From the NCBI RefSeq assembly GCF_021271205.1, contig NZ_JAIWKS010000005.1, forward strand, positions 248,001 to 312,000: 64,000 bases of DNA, in the 5' to 3' direction. How positions within the stretch are numbered: position 1 is the stretch's first letter; each line of letters begins with the position of its first letter. This stretch comes from Pseudomonas uvaldensis. GTDB lineage: Bacteria > Pseudomonadota > Gammaproteobacteria > Pseudomonadales > Pseudomonadaceae. The position numbers and the translations under genes are program-made. The notes under the pieces were generated by a model. That model worked only from the letters and a program-made list of their open reading frames with translations. It was not told where the DNA came from and ran no database searches. This document shows, one piece after another, positions 56,461 through 64,000 of this stretch.

Positions 56461-57426
56461 TTACTGCGCGTTCGCAACGGCCGCCGGCGGCGTCCAGATC
56501 ACGTCCCTGATACTCAAGGGCTTGGGGATCAATTTGAGCTGATAGAAGCTGTCGGCGATTTTCTGCTGTGCCGCGACCACTTCCGGCGTCAGGAACAACG
56601 CACCGTAACCCTGGCGTTTCACCGACGTCAGAGTGATGTCGGCAGGCAGGCCTAGCAGTGGCGATACCTGTTTGGTCACGTCTTCGGGGTTGGCCTTGGA
56701 CCACTCCCCTACCGCCCGCACCTCTTCCACCAGGGTGGTGATGACCTGGGGGTTCTTTTGCGCATAGGGTTTGGTGGCGAGGTAGAACTGGTGGTTGTCG
56801 ACGATTCCCTTGCCGTCACGCAAGGTGCGCGCTTGCAACTGTTGTTCGGCGGCCGCCTGGTACGGATCCCAGATCACCCAGGCGTCGACACTGCCACGCT
56901 CGAATGCGGCACGGGCATCGGCCGGAGGCAGGAACACGGTCTGGATGTCGGAATATTTCAGGCCGGCATCTTCAAGGGCTCGTACCAGCAGGTAATGGAC
57001 GTTGGAGCCTTTGTTCAGCGCGATCTTCTTGCCCTTGAGGTCTTGCACCGACTGGATCGGCGAGCTCTTGGGCACCAGGATCGCCTCGCTGTTGGGTGCC
57101 GGCGGTTCGTAGGCGACGTAAAGCAGATCGGCACCCGCCGCCTGGGCAAACACCGGCGGGGTTTCACCGGTCACGCCGAAGTCGATGGAGCCGACGTTGA
57201 GGCCTTCGAGCAATTGCGGGCCGCCGGGGAATTCAGTCCATTGCACATCCACGCCCTGGGCGGCGAGGCGTTTTTCCAAGGTGCCCTTGGCCTTGAGCAG
57301 CACCAGGGTGCCGTACTTCTGATAACCGATCCGCAACGTCTCGGCTTGAGCCTGGATAGTAGCGCCGAAGGACACAGCCGCAGCAAACAGAGCGACCAGC
57401 CCGCGACGCAAAATGACAGTGCGCAT
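56461..57426 (-). CDS. ssuA: Aliphatic sulfonate-binding protein SsuA
   Basis: A 321-residue periplasmic binding protein with a signal peptide (about 1-27, TIQAQA-E) and the family start of the mature domain LRIGYQKYGTLVLLKAKGTL. ATG 57426 has AGGAG upstream. It delivers alkanesulfonates to SsuBC. 91 bases separate it from ssuE. Confidence 0.94.
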   Translation of the reverse strand: MRTVILRRGLVALFAAAVSFGATIQAQAETLRIGYQKYGTLVLLKAKGTLEKRLAAQGVDVQWTEFPGGPQLLEGLNVGSIDFGVTGETPPVFAQAAGADLLYVAYEPPAPNSEAILVPKSSPIQSVQDLKGKKIALNKGSNVHYLLVRALEDAGLKYSDIQTVFLPPADARAAFERGSVDAWVIWDPYQAAAEQQLQARTLRDGKGIVDNHQFYLATKPYAQKNPQVITTLVEEVRAVGEWSKANPEDVTKQVSPLLGLPADITLTSVKRQGYGALFLTPEVVAAQQKIADSFYQLKLIPKPLSIRDVIWTPPAAVANAQ

Positions 57427-57517
57427 GGCGCCTCTCCTTTTTGCTGTGGGGTTTTGGCTGCACCTGCTTGGCCGTTGGCGGCTGAGTAAGGTGAGTTGAA
57501 TCAGGGTGTATCGGGAT

Positions 57518-58111
57518 TCAAATGCTCCAGCGAGCACTCAACAAACGTTCATTCAACAGACTTGGGTCCAGTGGCCTGGGTCGACGGGCCATGGCGCTGA
57601 GAAACTGCTCCAGCGCTTCGTGCAGGCGTTGCTGCAAGGCGGGCGTCAATTGCGCCTGGGCACTGCCTTCGCCATAGGCGATCTGGCTATCCTCGGCAAA
57701 GATCCCCTGCAGCATTTCCTGAGCCTTGAGCGCCGACAGCACCGGCTTGAGAGCGTAATCCACGGCCAGCATGTGGGCGATGCTGCCGCCGGTGGCCATG
57801 GGCAATACCACCTTATGGCTCAGGGCGCGTTCTGGCAGGAGGTCCAACAATGTTTTCAGCGCACCGGAAAAAGACGCCTTGTACACCGGTGTGGCAATCA
57901 ACAGGCCGTCGGCGTTATCGATCTGCTGGAGCAGGTCGACGATTTTCGGACTGTCGAAGCGGGCATGGAGCAGGTCCTCGGCGGGAAAGTCACGCACCTG
58001 ATAACTCACCACCTCCACCCCTTGCTGCTGCAACCAACGCTGCGCGCGCTCCAACAGCACCCCGGAACGGGAGCGCTGACTGGGACTGCCACCAAGTGAG
58101 ACGACCAACAT
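57518..58111 (-). CDS. ssuE: NADPH-dependent FMN reductase SsuE
   Basis: A 197-residue flavodoxin-like reductase ([20 protein letters not shown], and [18 protein letters not shown]) that supplies reduced FMN to SsuD. I start at the second ATG (58111): AAGGA sits nine bases before it but directly abuts the first ATG (58120), and 197 residues matches the family. First gene of the operon. Confidence 0.95.
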   Translation of the reverse strand: MLVVSLGGSPSQRSRSGVLLERAQRWLQQQGVEVVSYQVRDFPAEDLLHARFDSPKIVDLLQQIDNADGLLIATPVYKASFSGALKTLLDLLPERALSHKVVLPMATGGSIAHMLAVDYALKPVLSALKAQEMLQGIFAEDSQIAYGEGSAQAQLTPALQQRLHEALEQFLSAMARRPRPLDPSLLNERLLSARWSI

Positions 58112-58164
58112 GCCAACCATTCCTTAAACGTTCTGCGCGATTCGCGGTGGGCGATCTCGCTGTC

Positions 58165-58258
58165 TGATGCAAACGATAACAGCGGATTCATATATCTTTA
58201 AATCATATTTATTCATTTGGTTATTCTATAAATAAATATCAGTTCATTTTTTGAAGGC
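58165..58258 (-). promoter_or_regulatory. AT-rich ssu promoter/activator region
   Basis: A very AT-rich block 54-150 bases upstream of ssuE in an otherwise GC-rich stretch, with repeated ATAA/AATAAAT motifs. Such regions precede CysB-controlled sulfate-starvation operons; the exact binding and start sites are not assigned here. Confidence 0.45.
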
Positions 58259-58260
58259 AA

Positions 58261-58287
58261 TAAAAAAGGCCGTCGAAACGGCCAAAA
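58261..58287 (-). terminator. Rho-independent terminator of lsfA
   Basis: Read on the minus strand, a six-base-pair GGCCGT/ACGGCC stem with a tetraloop (58268-58283) is followed by six T residues. It stops lsfA transcription before the ssu promoter. Confidence 0.88.
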
Positions 58288-58338
58288 CCCTGTTGCACAT
58301 AGATTCCCTGTGAAATGAGGGTTTGGTTGATCCTCTCT

Positions 58339-58977
58339 TCAGCGATTCGGTTGCGGTGTCAGGCGCAAATAAGGTTTCACGGCCCGATAGCCTTTAGGGA
58401 AGCGCCGCTTGATTTCGTCCTCATCCTTGAGCGATGGCACGATTACCACTTCATCGCCGTCCTGCCAGTTGGCCGGGGTGGCGACCTTGTGGCTGTCGGT
58501 CAGTTGCAAGGAGTCGATCACTCGCAGGATCTCGTTGAAATTGCGTCCGGTGCTGGCCGGGTAGGTAATGGTCAGGCGAATCTTCTTGTTCGGGTCGATC
58601 ACGAACAGAGAACGCACGGTCAGGGTATCGCTGGCATTGGGGTGGATCAGGTCGTAGAGGTCCGACACCTTGCGGTCGGCGTCGGCCAGGATCGGGAAAT
58701 TGACGACGGTATTCTGGGTTTCGTTGATGTCTTCGATCCACTTGTGGTGCGAATCCACCGGGTCGACCGAGAGGGCAATCGCCTTCACGCCGCGTTGGGC
58801 AAACTCATCCTTGAGCTTGGCCGTCAGACCCAATTCAGTGGTGCAGACCGGCGTGAAATCCGCCGGGTGGGAAAAAAGCACACCCCAGCTGTCGCCAAGC
58901 CATTCATGGAAGCGGATCTTGCCGGCGCTGGAATCCTGTTCGAAGTCGGGGGCGATGTCGCCGAGTCTGAGGCTCAT
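58339..58977 (-). CDS. lsfA: 1-Cys peroxiredoxin LsfA
   Basis: A 212-residue Prx6-type peroxiredoxin. The catalytic C45 lies in FSHPADFTPVCTTELG and the downstream resolving cysteine is absent, as in 1-Cys enzymes. In Pseudomonas LsfA is induced by sulfate limitation and lies next to ssuEADCBF, as here. It reduces peroxides, protecting cells when monooxygenases are active. Separate promoter; a terminator follows. Confidence 0.94.
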   Translation of the reverse strand: MSLRLGDIAPDFEQDSSAGKIRFHEWLGDSWGVLFSHPADFTPVCTTELGLTAKLKDEFAQRGVKAIALSVDPVDSHHKWIEDINETQNTVVNFPILADADRKVSDLYDLIHPNASDTLTVRSLFVIDPNKKIRLTITYPASTGRNFNEILRVIDSLQLTDSHKVATPANWQDGDEVVIVPSLKDEDEIKRRFPKGYRAVKPYLRLTPQPNR

Positions 58978-59080
58978 GTTGGGGCTCCTGGATGAGATCT
59001 TGTAGAGCCTGACTGTGCCTCGTTCCAGGCGGTTTGAAAAAGAATGAATGCTGATCTTTATAGATCTTTTGGAAATATAA

Positions 59081-59167
59081 AAAAGTGTTCACTGGCGCCG
59101 ACACCTCTATAAGCCCAACATCCTCAACGAGGTTCGAGAAGGCCTCGAGTTGCCGAAAGAGGAGTAG
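59081..59167 (+). other. Orphan coding-like tail (possible gene remnant)
   Basis: From 59081 an open stretch on the plus strand reads like a protein C-terminus (RRHLYKPNILNEVREGLELP), ending in TAG at 59165-59167. Nothing upstream continues the frame: a TAA lies at 59078. It overlaps the lsfA upstream region. It may be the 3' end of a gene removed by deletion; I cannot name the family. Confidence 0.3.
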
Positions 59168-59208
59168 TTTCGGGAAAGGCTACAGGGGTGGGCCTGACTC
59201 GAAAACGT

Positions 59209-59248
59209 AAAGCCCCGCCGGGCGTGTTGCCGGGCGGGGCTTTTTTTC
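59209..59248. terminator. Bidirectional rho-independent terminator (OprD-family porin)
   Basis: A nine-base-pair GC stem (59211-59219 with 59233-59241) with an A-run on the left and seven T on the right. On the minus strand it ends transcription of the porin gene 26 bases upstream. Confidence 0.88.
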
Positions 59249-59266
59249 GTTACGCGAGCGCGTTAC

Positions 59267-60589
59267 TTACAGCAACGGGATCGAGTAGCTGACGATCAGG
59301 CGGTTTTCATCCTGGTCGCGCTGACCTGGGATGTCGTTGCGCCAGGTAGCGTTTTTCCACATCACGCCTACGTTCTTCAGAGCGCCTTCCGGTACAACGT
59401 AGCCAACGGTGATGTCACGCTCCCACTCGGTCTTGTCACCGGTGGCGTGATCGATATTGTCGCCACGCAGGTAGATGACGCCAGCGGTCAGGCCAGGCAC
59501 ACCGAGCTTGGCGAAGTCGTACGAGTAGCGACCCTGCCAGGTACGTTCACCGGCACGGGCGAACTTGGCGATCTGCATGTCGGTAGTCAGGTAAGCCGAC
59601 GAGCCGTCACCCTGGTTCAGCCAAGGGAAATCGCTGTCGCCGTTGCTGGCCTGATAGCCACCACCAAAGGTGTGACCTGCGACGGTGTAGAGGAACAAGC
59701 CGCTGTACAGGTTGTTGTCGACCTTGCCCTTGGTGACGCTGCCGCCATAGTAGCCAGTGGTGTAGTAGTTGGAGTCATGGCCATTGGCGCCGTCGCTGCG
59801 GCTGTTGAAATAGCGCAGATCAGATTTCAGTACGCCCGGACCGATGGCCCAGTTGTGCACCAGACCCAGGAAGTGCTGCTTGTAGAAGTCTTCCAGGTTG
59901 CCGTAGTAATACTGGGCAGTCAGGTCCTTGGTGATTTTGTAGTCACCGCCACCGTAAATGAATTTGTTGCTATCGCGGCCGCTTGCGGTACGACCGTTCG
60001 CACCGGCAATGGACAACTCCTCGTTGTTGCTGGAGTTACGACCTTTAGCGTGCTCGATCTGACCACCGATGAGGGTCAGGTCCTTGATTTCGTTCGAGGT
60101 GATCTGACCGCCCTGGAAGGTTTGCGGCAGCAGACGACCGTCGTTGGTCACGATTACGGGCAGTTTTGGCTGCAAGGTGCCCAGCTTCAGCTCGGTCTGG
60201 GAAACCTTGGCTTTGGCAGTCAGGCCCAGGCTGGAAAAGTTATCCACCGCCTCGCCGTTGGAGTTGCTCGGGAAGACCGTACCACCGTAGCTGTTGTTGG
60301 AGGCGCCGTTGGTACCGCCGCCCGAATCCAGCTTGATACCCAGCAGGCCAATGGCATCGATACCAAAGCCAACGGTGCCTTGGGTGTAACCGGAGGTGAA
60401 GCGCAGGTCGAAACCTTGGCCCCATTCCTCAGACTTGTTCGTTGTAGCAGCAGAATCACGGTTATCCGTGTTGATGTAGAAGTTACGCAGACCCAAGGTA
60501 GCCTTGCTGTCTTCAATAAAACCGGCGGCGCCTGCCTGCTGCGCCAGAACCCCAACGGCCACGGCCAGGGCCAAGGTGGACTTGTTCAT
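59267..60589 (-). CDS. OprD-family outer membrane porin (OprE/OccK-like)
   Basis: A 440-residue beta-barrel porin with a signal peptide (about 1-22, QQAGAA-G) and the OprD signature FIEDSKATLGLRNFYIN; the barrel ends in aromatic/hydrophobic SYSIPLL. Family members carry amino acids, aromatic acids or other small anions. The 5' leader includes an inverted repeat. I use ATG 60589, preceded by GAGAGGAG. Exact subfamily and substrate unassigned. Confidence 0.92.
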   Translation of the reverse strand: MNKSTLALAVAVGVLAQQAGAAGFIEDSKATLGLRNFYINTDNRDSAATTNKSEEWGQGFDLRFTSGYTQGTVGFGIDAIGLLGIKLDSGGGTNGASNNSYGGTVFPSNSNGEAVDNFSSLGLTAKAKVSQTELKLGTLQPKLPVIVTNDGRLLPQTFQGGQITSNEIKDLTLIGGQIEHAKGRNSSNNEELSIAGANGRTASGRDSNKFIYGGGDYKITKDLTAQYYYGNLEDFYKQHFLGLVHNWAIGPGVLKSDLRYFNSRSDGANGHDSNYYTTGYYGGSVTKGKVDNNLYSGLFLYTVAGHTFGGGYQASNGDSDFPWLNQGDGSSAYLTTDMQIAKFARAGERTWQGRYSYDFAKLGVPGLTAGVIYLRGDNIDHATGDKTEWERDITVGYVVPEGALKNVGVMWKNATWRNDIPGQRDQDENRLIVSYSIPLL

Positions 60590-60629
60590 GCTTCGCTCCT
60601 CTCGTTTTCTAATTCTTGTGTATCTGTGG

Positions 60630-60650
60630 TTCCGGATCGAACGCCCGGAA
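60630..60650. other. Inverted repeat in the porin leader
   Basis: TTCCGG at 60630-60635 and CCGGAA at 60645-60650, extendable by two more pairs with one bulge (GGTTCCGG / CCGGAATCC), 41-62 bases before the porin ATG. Could be an operator or 5'-UTR stem; not resolved. Confidence 0.35.
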
Positions 60651-60723
60651 TCCGCGGATGCGCGATTAGCGCCAGACCGTGACTGACAAGTCAATCGTAA
60701 CCATTTGTGATTACGACCATGGT

Positions 60724-60993
60724 CTAACGTCGCGATGCCGGCCCGCAGAATAATGGATTCTTGATACTTCCAAAAAGAATTGTTTCAGCAGTTTTCAGAT
60801 TATTTTGAAATATGGCTGCCATCAAAGCGTCGTCAAACTGACGATATGCAATATCGGCCAGCCTGCTGATTACTGGATATTTTTTCGTCCGCACCTTTTC
60901 AGGGGGCCGATCCGTCTGGATCAAGGCTGCGATCCCATTCAGCAGCCCCACGCCAAAGCGTTCGGCTGCCGTAGGTCGCAATCTTGGAGGCAT
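60724..60993 (-). CDS. Small hypothetical protein (doubtful)
   Basis: An 89-codon frame between argA and the porin gene encoding a plausible soluble protein (RPTAAERFGVGLLNG…ISRLADIAYRQFDDALM). AAGGA lies only two bases from the ATG, which is poor for initiation, and codon use is less GC3-biased than in neighbouring genes (ATA, AGA, ACT appear). It may be a true accessory gene, a fragment or a chance frame. No family recognised. Confidence 0.3.
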   Translation of the reverse strand: MPPRLRPTAAERFGVGLLNGIAALIQTDRPPEKVRTKKYPVISRLADIAYRQFDDALMAAIFQNNLKTAETILFGSIKNPLFCGPASRR

Positions 60994-61063
60994 TCCTTCG
61001 GACAAATCATTGTCTGAAGTCAAAAAGCGTACAGCCTGGCTGCACAGGTTGGGGGCGCTGCGC

Positions 61064-62362
61064 CTACAACGCTTTTTCGAAGATTTTCGAATTGCGTTGA
61101 TAGTTGTAGAGCGACGCTCGGGCGGCCGGCAGGCGTTCGACACTGCTGGGCTCAAAGCCACGCTCGCGGAACCAATGGGCGGTACGGGTAGTGAGCACGA
61201 ACAATGTTTTGAGCCCTTGGGCACGGGCCCGGGTTTCGATTCGCTCCAGCAGTTCGTCGCCACGACCGCCGTGACGATATTCGGGATTCACCGCCAGGCA
61301 GGCCAGCTCGCCGGCATCCGAATCGGCGATCTGGTAGAGCGCCGCGCAGGCGATGATCATGCCTTCGCGCTCGACCACACTGAACTGTTCGATTTCCCGC
61401 TCCAATACTTCGCGGGAACGACGTACAAGAATCCCCTGCTCTTCCAACGGACTGATCAGGTCCAGCAAGCCACCGACATCTTCGATAGCCGCTTCACGCA
61501 CCACTTCGAACTGTTCTTGAGCCACCAGCGTGCCGCTGCCGTCGCGGGTGAACAGCTCGGCCAGCAGCGCACCGTCCTCGGCGTAACTGACGATGTGACT
61601 GCGGGCCACGCCGCCCCGGCAGGCCTGGGCCGCCGCATCCAGCAATTCGGCCTGATAATCGCTGCCCAAGCGCTGCATATGGGCGGGGACCTGTTGCGGG
61701 CGCAATTCGCGCACCAGTCGGCCGTCCTCGCCGATCAGTCCTGGCTCGGAGCCGAACAGCAGCAGCTTGTCGGCCGCCAGGTCGATGGCCGCGCGGGTGG
61801 CAACGTCCTCGCAGGCAAGGTTGAAGATTTCCCCGGTGGGTGAATAGCCCAACGGCGACAGCAGCACGATGGAGCGCTCGTCCAGCAGGCGATTGATACC
61901 CTTGCGGTCGACCCGGCGCACTTCACCGGTGTGGTGGTAATCCACGCCCTCCAACACGCCGATCGGCCGCGCCGTGACCAGGTTGCCGCTCGCCACCCGC
62001 AACCGCGACCCCTGCATCGGCGAAGAGGCCATGTCCATCGACAGGCGCGCCTCAATGGCGATGCGCAACTGCCCGACCGCGTCGATCACGCATTCCAGGG
62101 TCGCGGCATCGGTGATGCGCATGCCACGGTGGTAATGAGGGGTCAGCCCCCGCGCCGCGAGCCGGGTTTCGATCTGCGGGCGCGAACCATGGACCAGGAC
62201 CAGGCGCACGCCGAGGCTGTGCAACAGCACCAGGTCATGGACGATGTTGCCGAAGTTCGGATGTTCCACCCCATCGCCGGGCAGCATGACGATGAACGTG
62301 CAATCACGGTGGGCATTGATGTAGGGCGAAGCGTGGCGAAGCCAATTGACGTATTCGGGCAT
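61064..62362 (-). CDS. argA: N-acetylglutamate synthase ArgA
   Basis: A 432-residue enzyme with an N-terminal amino-acid-kinase-like domain (about 1-290; GVRLVLVHGSRPQIE) that binds arginine and a C-terminal GNAT acetyltransferase domain (EYRHGGRGDELLERIETRARAQG). It makes N-acetylglutamate, the first step of arginine synthesis, and is feedback controlled by arginine. Start ATG 62362 (MPEYVNWLRHASPYI), with AGGTCCAGG upstream; a TTG start at 62392 is less likely. Confidence 0.95.
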   Translation of the reverse strand: MPEYVNWLRHASPYINAHRDCTFIVMLPGDGVEHPNFGNIVHDLVLLHSLGVRLVLVHGSRPQIETRLAARGLTPHYHRGMRITDAATLECVIDAVGQLRIAIEARLSMDMASSPMQGSRLRVASGNLVTARPIGVLEGVDYHHTGEVRRVDRKGINRLLDERSIVLLSPLGYSPTGEIFNLACEDVATRAAIDLAADKLLLFGSEPGLIGEDGRLVRELRPQQVPAHMQRLGSDYQAELLDAAAQACRGGVARSHIVSYAEDGALLAELFTRDGSGTLVAQEQFEVVREAAIEDVGGLLDLISPLEEQGILVRRSREVLEREIEQFSVVEREGMIIACAALYQIADSDAGELACLAVNPEYRHGGRGDELLERIETRARAQGLKTLFVLTTRTAHWFRERGFEPSSVERLPAARASLYNYQRNSKIFEKAL

Positions 62363-62494
62363 GAACCTGGACCTGTAATAAATAACAGCCAAAAAAAGAC
62401 GAAACAGAACGCACAGCAGGCTGATGGTTATCGTCGGAACAGGCTTGGCGACACGCGCGCTCTCCTCATGAATACGGGCCCGAATGCGGGCGAT

Positions 62495-63652
62495 TTAGCC
62501 GGCCGTGGCCGGCGTCAGGCAGTAATGTCCGATCAACTGCCGCAGCAGTTGCACGGTAGGCTGCAAACGTGACATTTCAAGGTACTCGCCCGGCTGGTGG
62601 GCACAGGCGATATCGCCAGGCCCCAGCACCAGGGTTTCGCAGCCAAGGCGCTGAAGATAAGGCGCTTCGGTGCCAAACGCCACTGCTTCGGCACGATGAC
62701 CGGTGAGCCGTTCGGCCAGACGCACCAGTTCGGCATCCTCGGCCTGCTCGAACGGCGGCACTTCGGGGAACAGCGGCGCATAGTCGATCTTGACCTGATG
62801 CCGTTCGGCAATCGGGTTGAGCTTCTGTTGGATTGCCGCCCGCAGCACTTGCGGATCCATGCCCGGCAGCGGGCGCAGGTCGAACTCCATGGAGCATTGG
62901 CCGCAGATTCGGTTAGGGTTGTCGCCACCGTGGATGCAGCCGAAGTTCAGGGTGGGCTGGGGCACGCTGAATTGCGGATTCCGAAATTCACGCTGCCATT
63001 GCAGGCGCAGGCCGCGCAGTTCCCCCATGGCATCGTGCATGGCTTCGAGGGCGCTACGACCCAGGCTTGGGTCGGAGGAATGGCCGCTGCGCCCGAGGAT
63101 GTCGATACGCTCCATCATCACGCCTTTGTGCAGGCGAATCGGCCTGAGCCCGGTCGGCTCCCCGATGATGGCGGCACGTCCCAATGGACGCCCGGCCTCG
63201 GCCAGGGCCCGGGCCCCCGCCATGGAGCTTTCCTCGTCAGAAGTGGCGAGAATCAGCAGCGGCTGCTTGAACGGCTGGTCCAGCAGCGGCTTGAGCGCCT
63301 CGATGGCGAGGGCGAAAAAGCCTTTCATGTCGCAGCTGCCCAGACCGACCCAGCGGCCATCGACCTCGGTGAGTTTCAGCGGGTCGGTCTGCCACAATGC
63401 GCCATCGAAGGGCACCGTGTCGCTATGCCCGGCCAGTACCAGGCCTCCCGGGCCGCTGCCGAAACTGGCCAGCAGGTTGAACTTGCCGGGGCTGACCTGC
63501 TGGATATCACAGGAAAATCCGAGGTCACTGAGCCAACCCGCCAGCAGTTCGATCACGGCACTGTTGGATTGGTCCAGCGTGGGTTGCGTACAGCTGACCG
63601 AAGGCGCGGCGATCAGGGCAGCGAACTGATCTTTCATGGATGGCAAAGGCAT
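62495..63652 (-). CDS. argE: Acetylornithine deacetylase ArgE
   Basis: A 385-residue M20 metallopeptidase-type deacetylase. Metal-ligand motifs are GHSDTVPFDG, GSCDMKGFFAL and TSDEESSMAG, and the lid region follows. It releases ornithine from N-acetylornithine; in Pseudomonas an ArgJ ornithine acetyltransferase is usually the main route, so ArgE may be auxiliary. Start ATG 63652. The gap to argA is 132 bases. Confidence 0.93.
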   Translation of the reverse strand: MPLPSMKDQFAALIAAPSVSCTQPTLDQSNSAVIELLAGWLSDLGFSCDIQQVSPGKFNLLASFGSGPGGLVLAGHSDTVPFDGALWQTDPLKLTEVDGRWVGLGSCDMKGFFALAIEALKPLLDQPFKQPLLILATSDEESSMAGARALAEAGRPLGRAAIIGEPTGLRPIRLHKGVMMERIDILGRSGHSSDPSLGRSALEAMHDAMGELRGLRLQWQREFRNPQFSVPQPTLNFGCIHGGDNPNRICGQCSMEFDLRPLPGMDPQVLRAAIQQKLNPIAERHQVKIDYAPLFPEVPPFEQAEDAELVRLAERLTGHRAEAVAFGTEAPYLQRLGCETLVLGPGDIACAHQPGEYLEMSRLQPTVQLLRQLIGHYCLTPATAG

Positions 63653-63810
63653 CGCTGTCTCCGGGCTTACAAATTGACGTCCATCATAGAACCATCCGAC
63701 GCCAGTAATAAACCGTCGCGGCACGCAAGGCGGATGACTCCTGTACACTGCACGACCTTGGCAGCCACACCTCTCCCCGGCTGCGCACCCGATCCCTGGA
63801 TTTTCCGGCC

Positions 63811-64000
63811 ATGCAGAAAGAAACCGAAATCAAACTCCGCGTCAGCCGCGAGACCCTGGCAGCCCTGCGCGAGCACCCGCTGCTGAAAAAACGCAACAAA
63901 GGCGGCTGGGAACGCCGCGAACTGATGAATCAGTATTTCGACACCCCCGAACGTGACCTGGCCCGCGCCAAAGTCGCCCTGCGCCTGCGTCGCGACGGCG
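63811..64000 (+). CDS. CYTH domain protein (inorganic triphosphatase), N-terminal part
   Basis: The frame starts at ATG 63811 and runs off the window after 63 codons. It begins MQKETEIKLRVS, containing the ExExK signature of CYTH (CyaB/thiamine triphosphatase) domains that bind triphosphate and divalent metal ions, and continues with YFDTPERDLARAKVALRLRRDG. The family includes the YgiF-type inorganic triphosphatase with a C-terminal CHAD domain, which would lie beyond the end. Confidence 0.88.
   Translation, partial: MQKETEIKLRVSRETLAALREHPLLKKRNKGGWERRELMNQYFDTPERDLARAKVALRLRRDG

Overview
The window is a chromosomal segment of a Pseudomonas, most likely of the P. fluorescens group. The evidence is the high GC content, the Pseudomonas-type gene order (hemW-trmB-thiGS-mtgA-rpoH-ftsXEY; spu polyamine locus followed by an hacB-type acylase; lsfA-ssuEADCBF) and many intergenic REP/REPIN palindromes built on a GTGGGAGC...GCTCGCGA core. 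I saw no rRNA, tRNA, CRISPR array, insertion sequence or prophage. The first and last genes (hemW, CYTH phosphatase) are cut by the window edges.

Layout. 1-13.2 kb is core housekeeping: hemW end, DUF3392, trmB, thiG-thiS, DUF423, mtgA, rpoH, the overlapping ftsY-ftsE-ftsX operon, a pair of M16 peptidases (one catalytic, one lacking the zinc motif), rsmD and a YheT-like hydrolase. 13.2-18.7 kb holds a rhodanese and a TetR regulator divergent from an aldehyde dehydrogenase / Tat-lipoprotein / GMC oxidoreductase cluster, with a perfect operator-like palindrome between them. 18.8-23.4 kb returns to core genes (coaD, ferredoxin, mutM, HDOD protein, rlmI).

23.5-27.1 kb is the most unusual stretch. 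An AT-rich leader is followed by a 25-codon gene with a strong Shine-Dalgarno site, an intercistronic hairpin, then three overlapping genes for a SagB-type FMN dehydrogenase, an AurF-like diiron oxygenase and a Bcr/CflA-type MFS exporter. This looks like a compact peptide-derived natural product (RiPP-like) pathway set between the core genes rlmI and ilvD; that reading is an inference.

27.3-39.2 kb: ilvD, a phosphorylcholine-phosphatase-like HAD protein, the cystine carrier tcyP, folA, the DUF2868/DUF3482 pair, DUF523, a 2OG-Fe(II) oxygenase, DUF2059, a hydrolase and DUF6436. 39.2-52.5 kb is the polyamine locus: an HacB-like N-acylhomoserine-lactone/penicillin acylase and a carboxymuconolactone-decarboxylase-like protein, then spuBCDEFGH on the minus strand with divergent spuI. 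spuA, expected first in the operon, survives only as a degraded 105-codon remnant without the catalytic region.

52.7-58.1 kb: a TetR regulator and the sulfonate-utilisation operon ssuEADCBF, preceded by the sulfate-starvation peroxiredoxin lsfA. 59.2-64 kb: an OprD-family porin, a small doubtful gene, argA, argE and the start of a CYTH-domain triphosphatase. The segment thus combines cell division and translation genes with scavenging functions for polyamines, organosulfur, choline and cystine typical of a soil or plant-associated pseudomonad.
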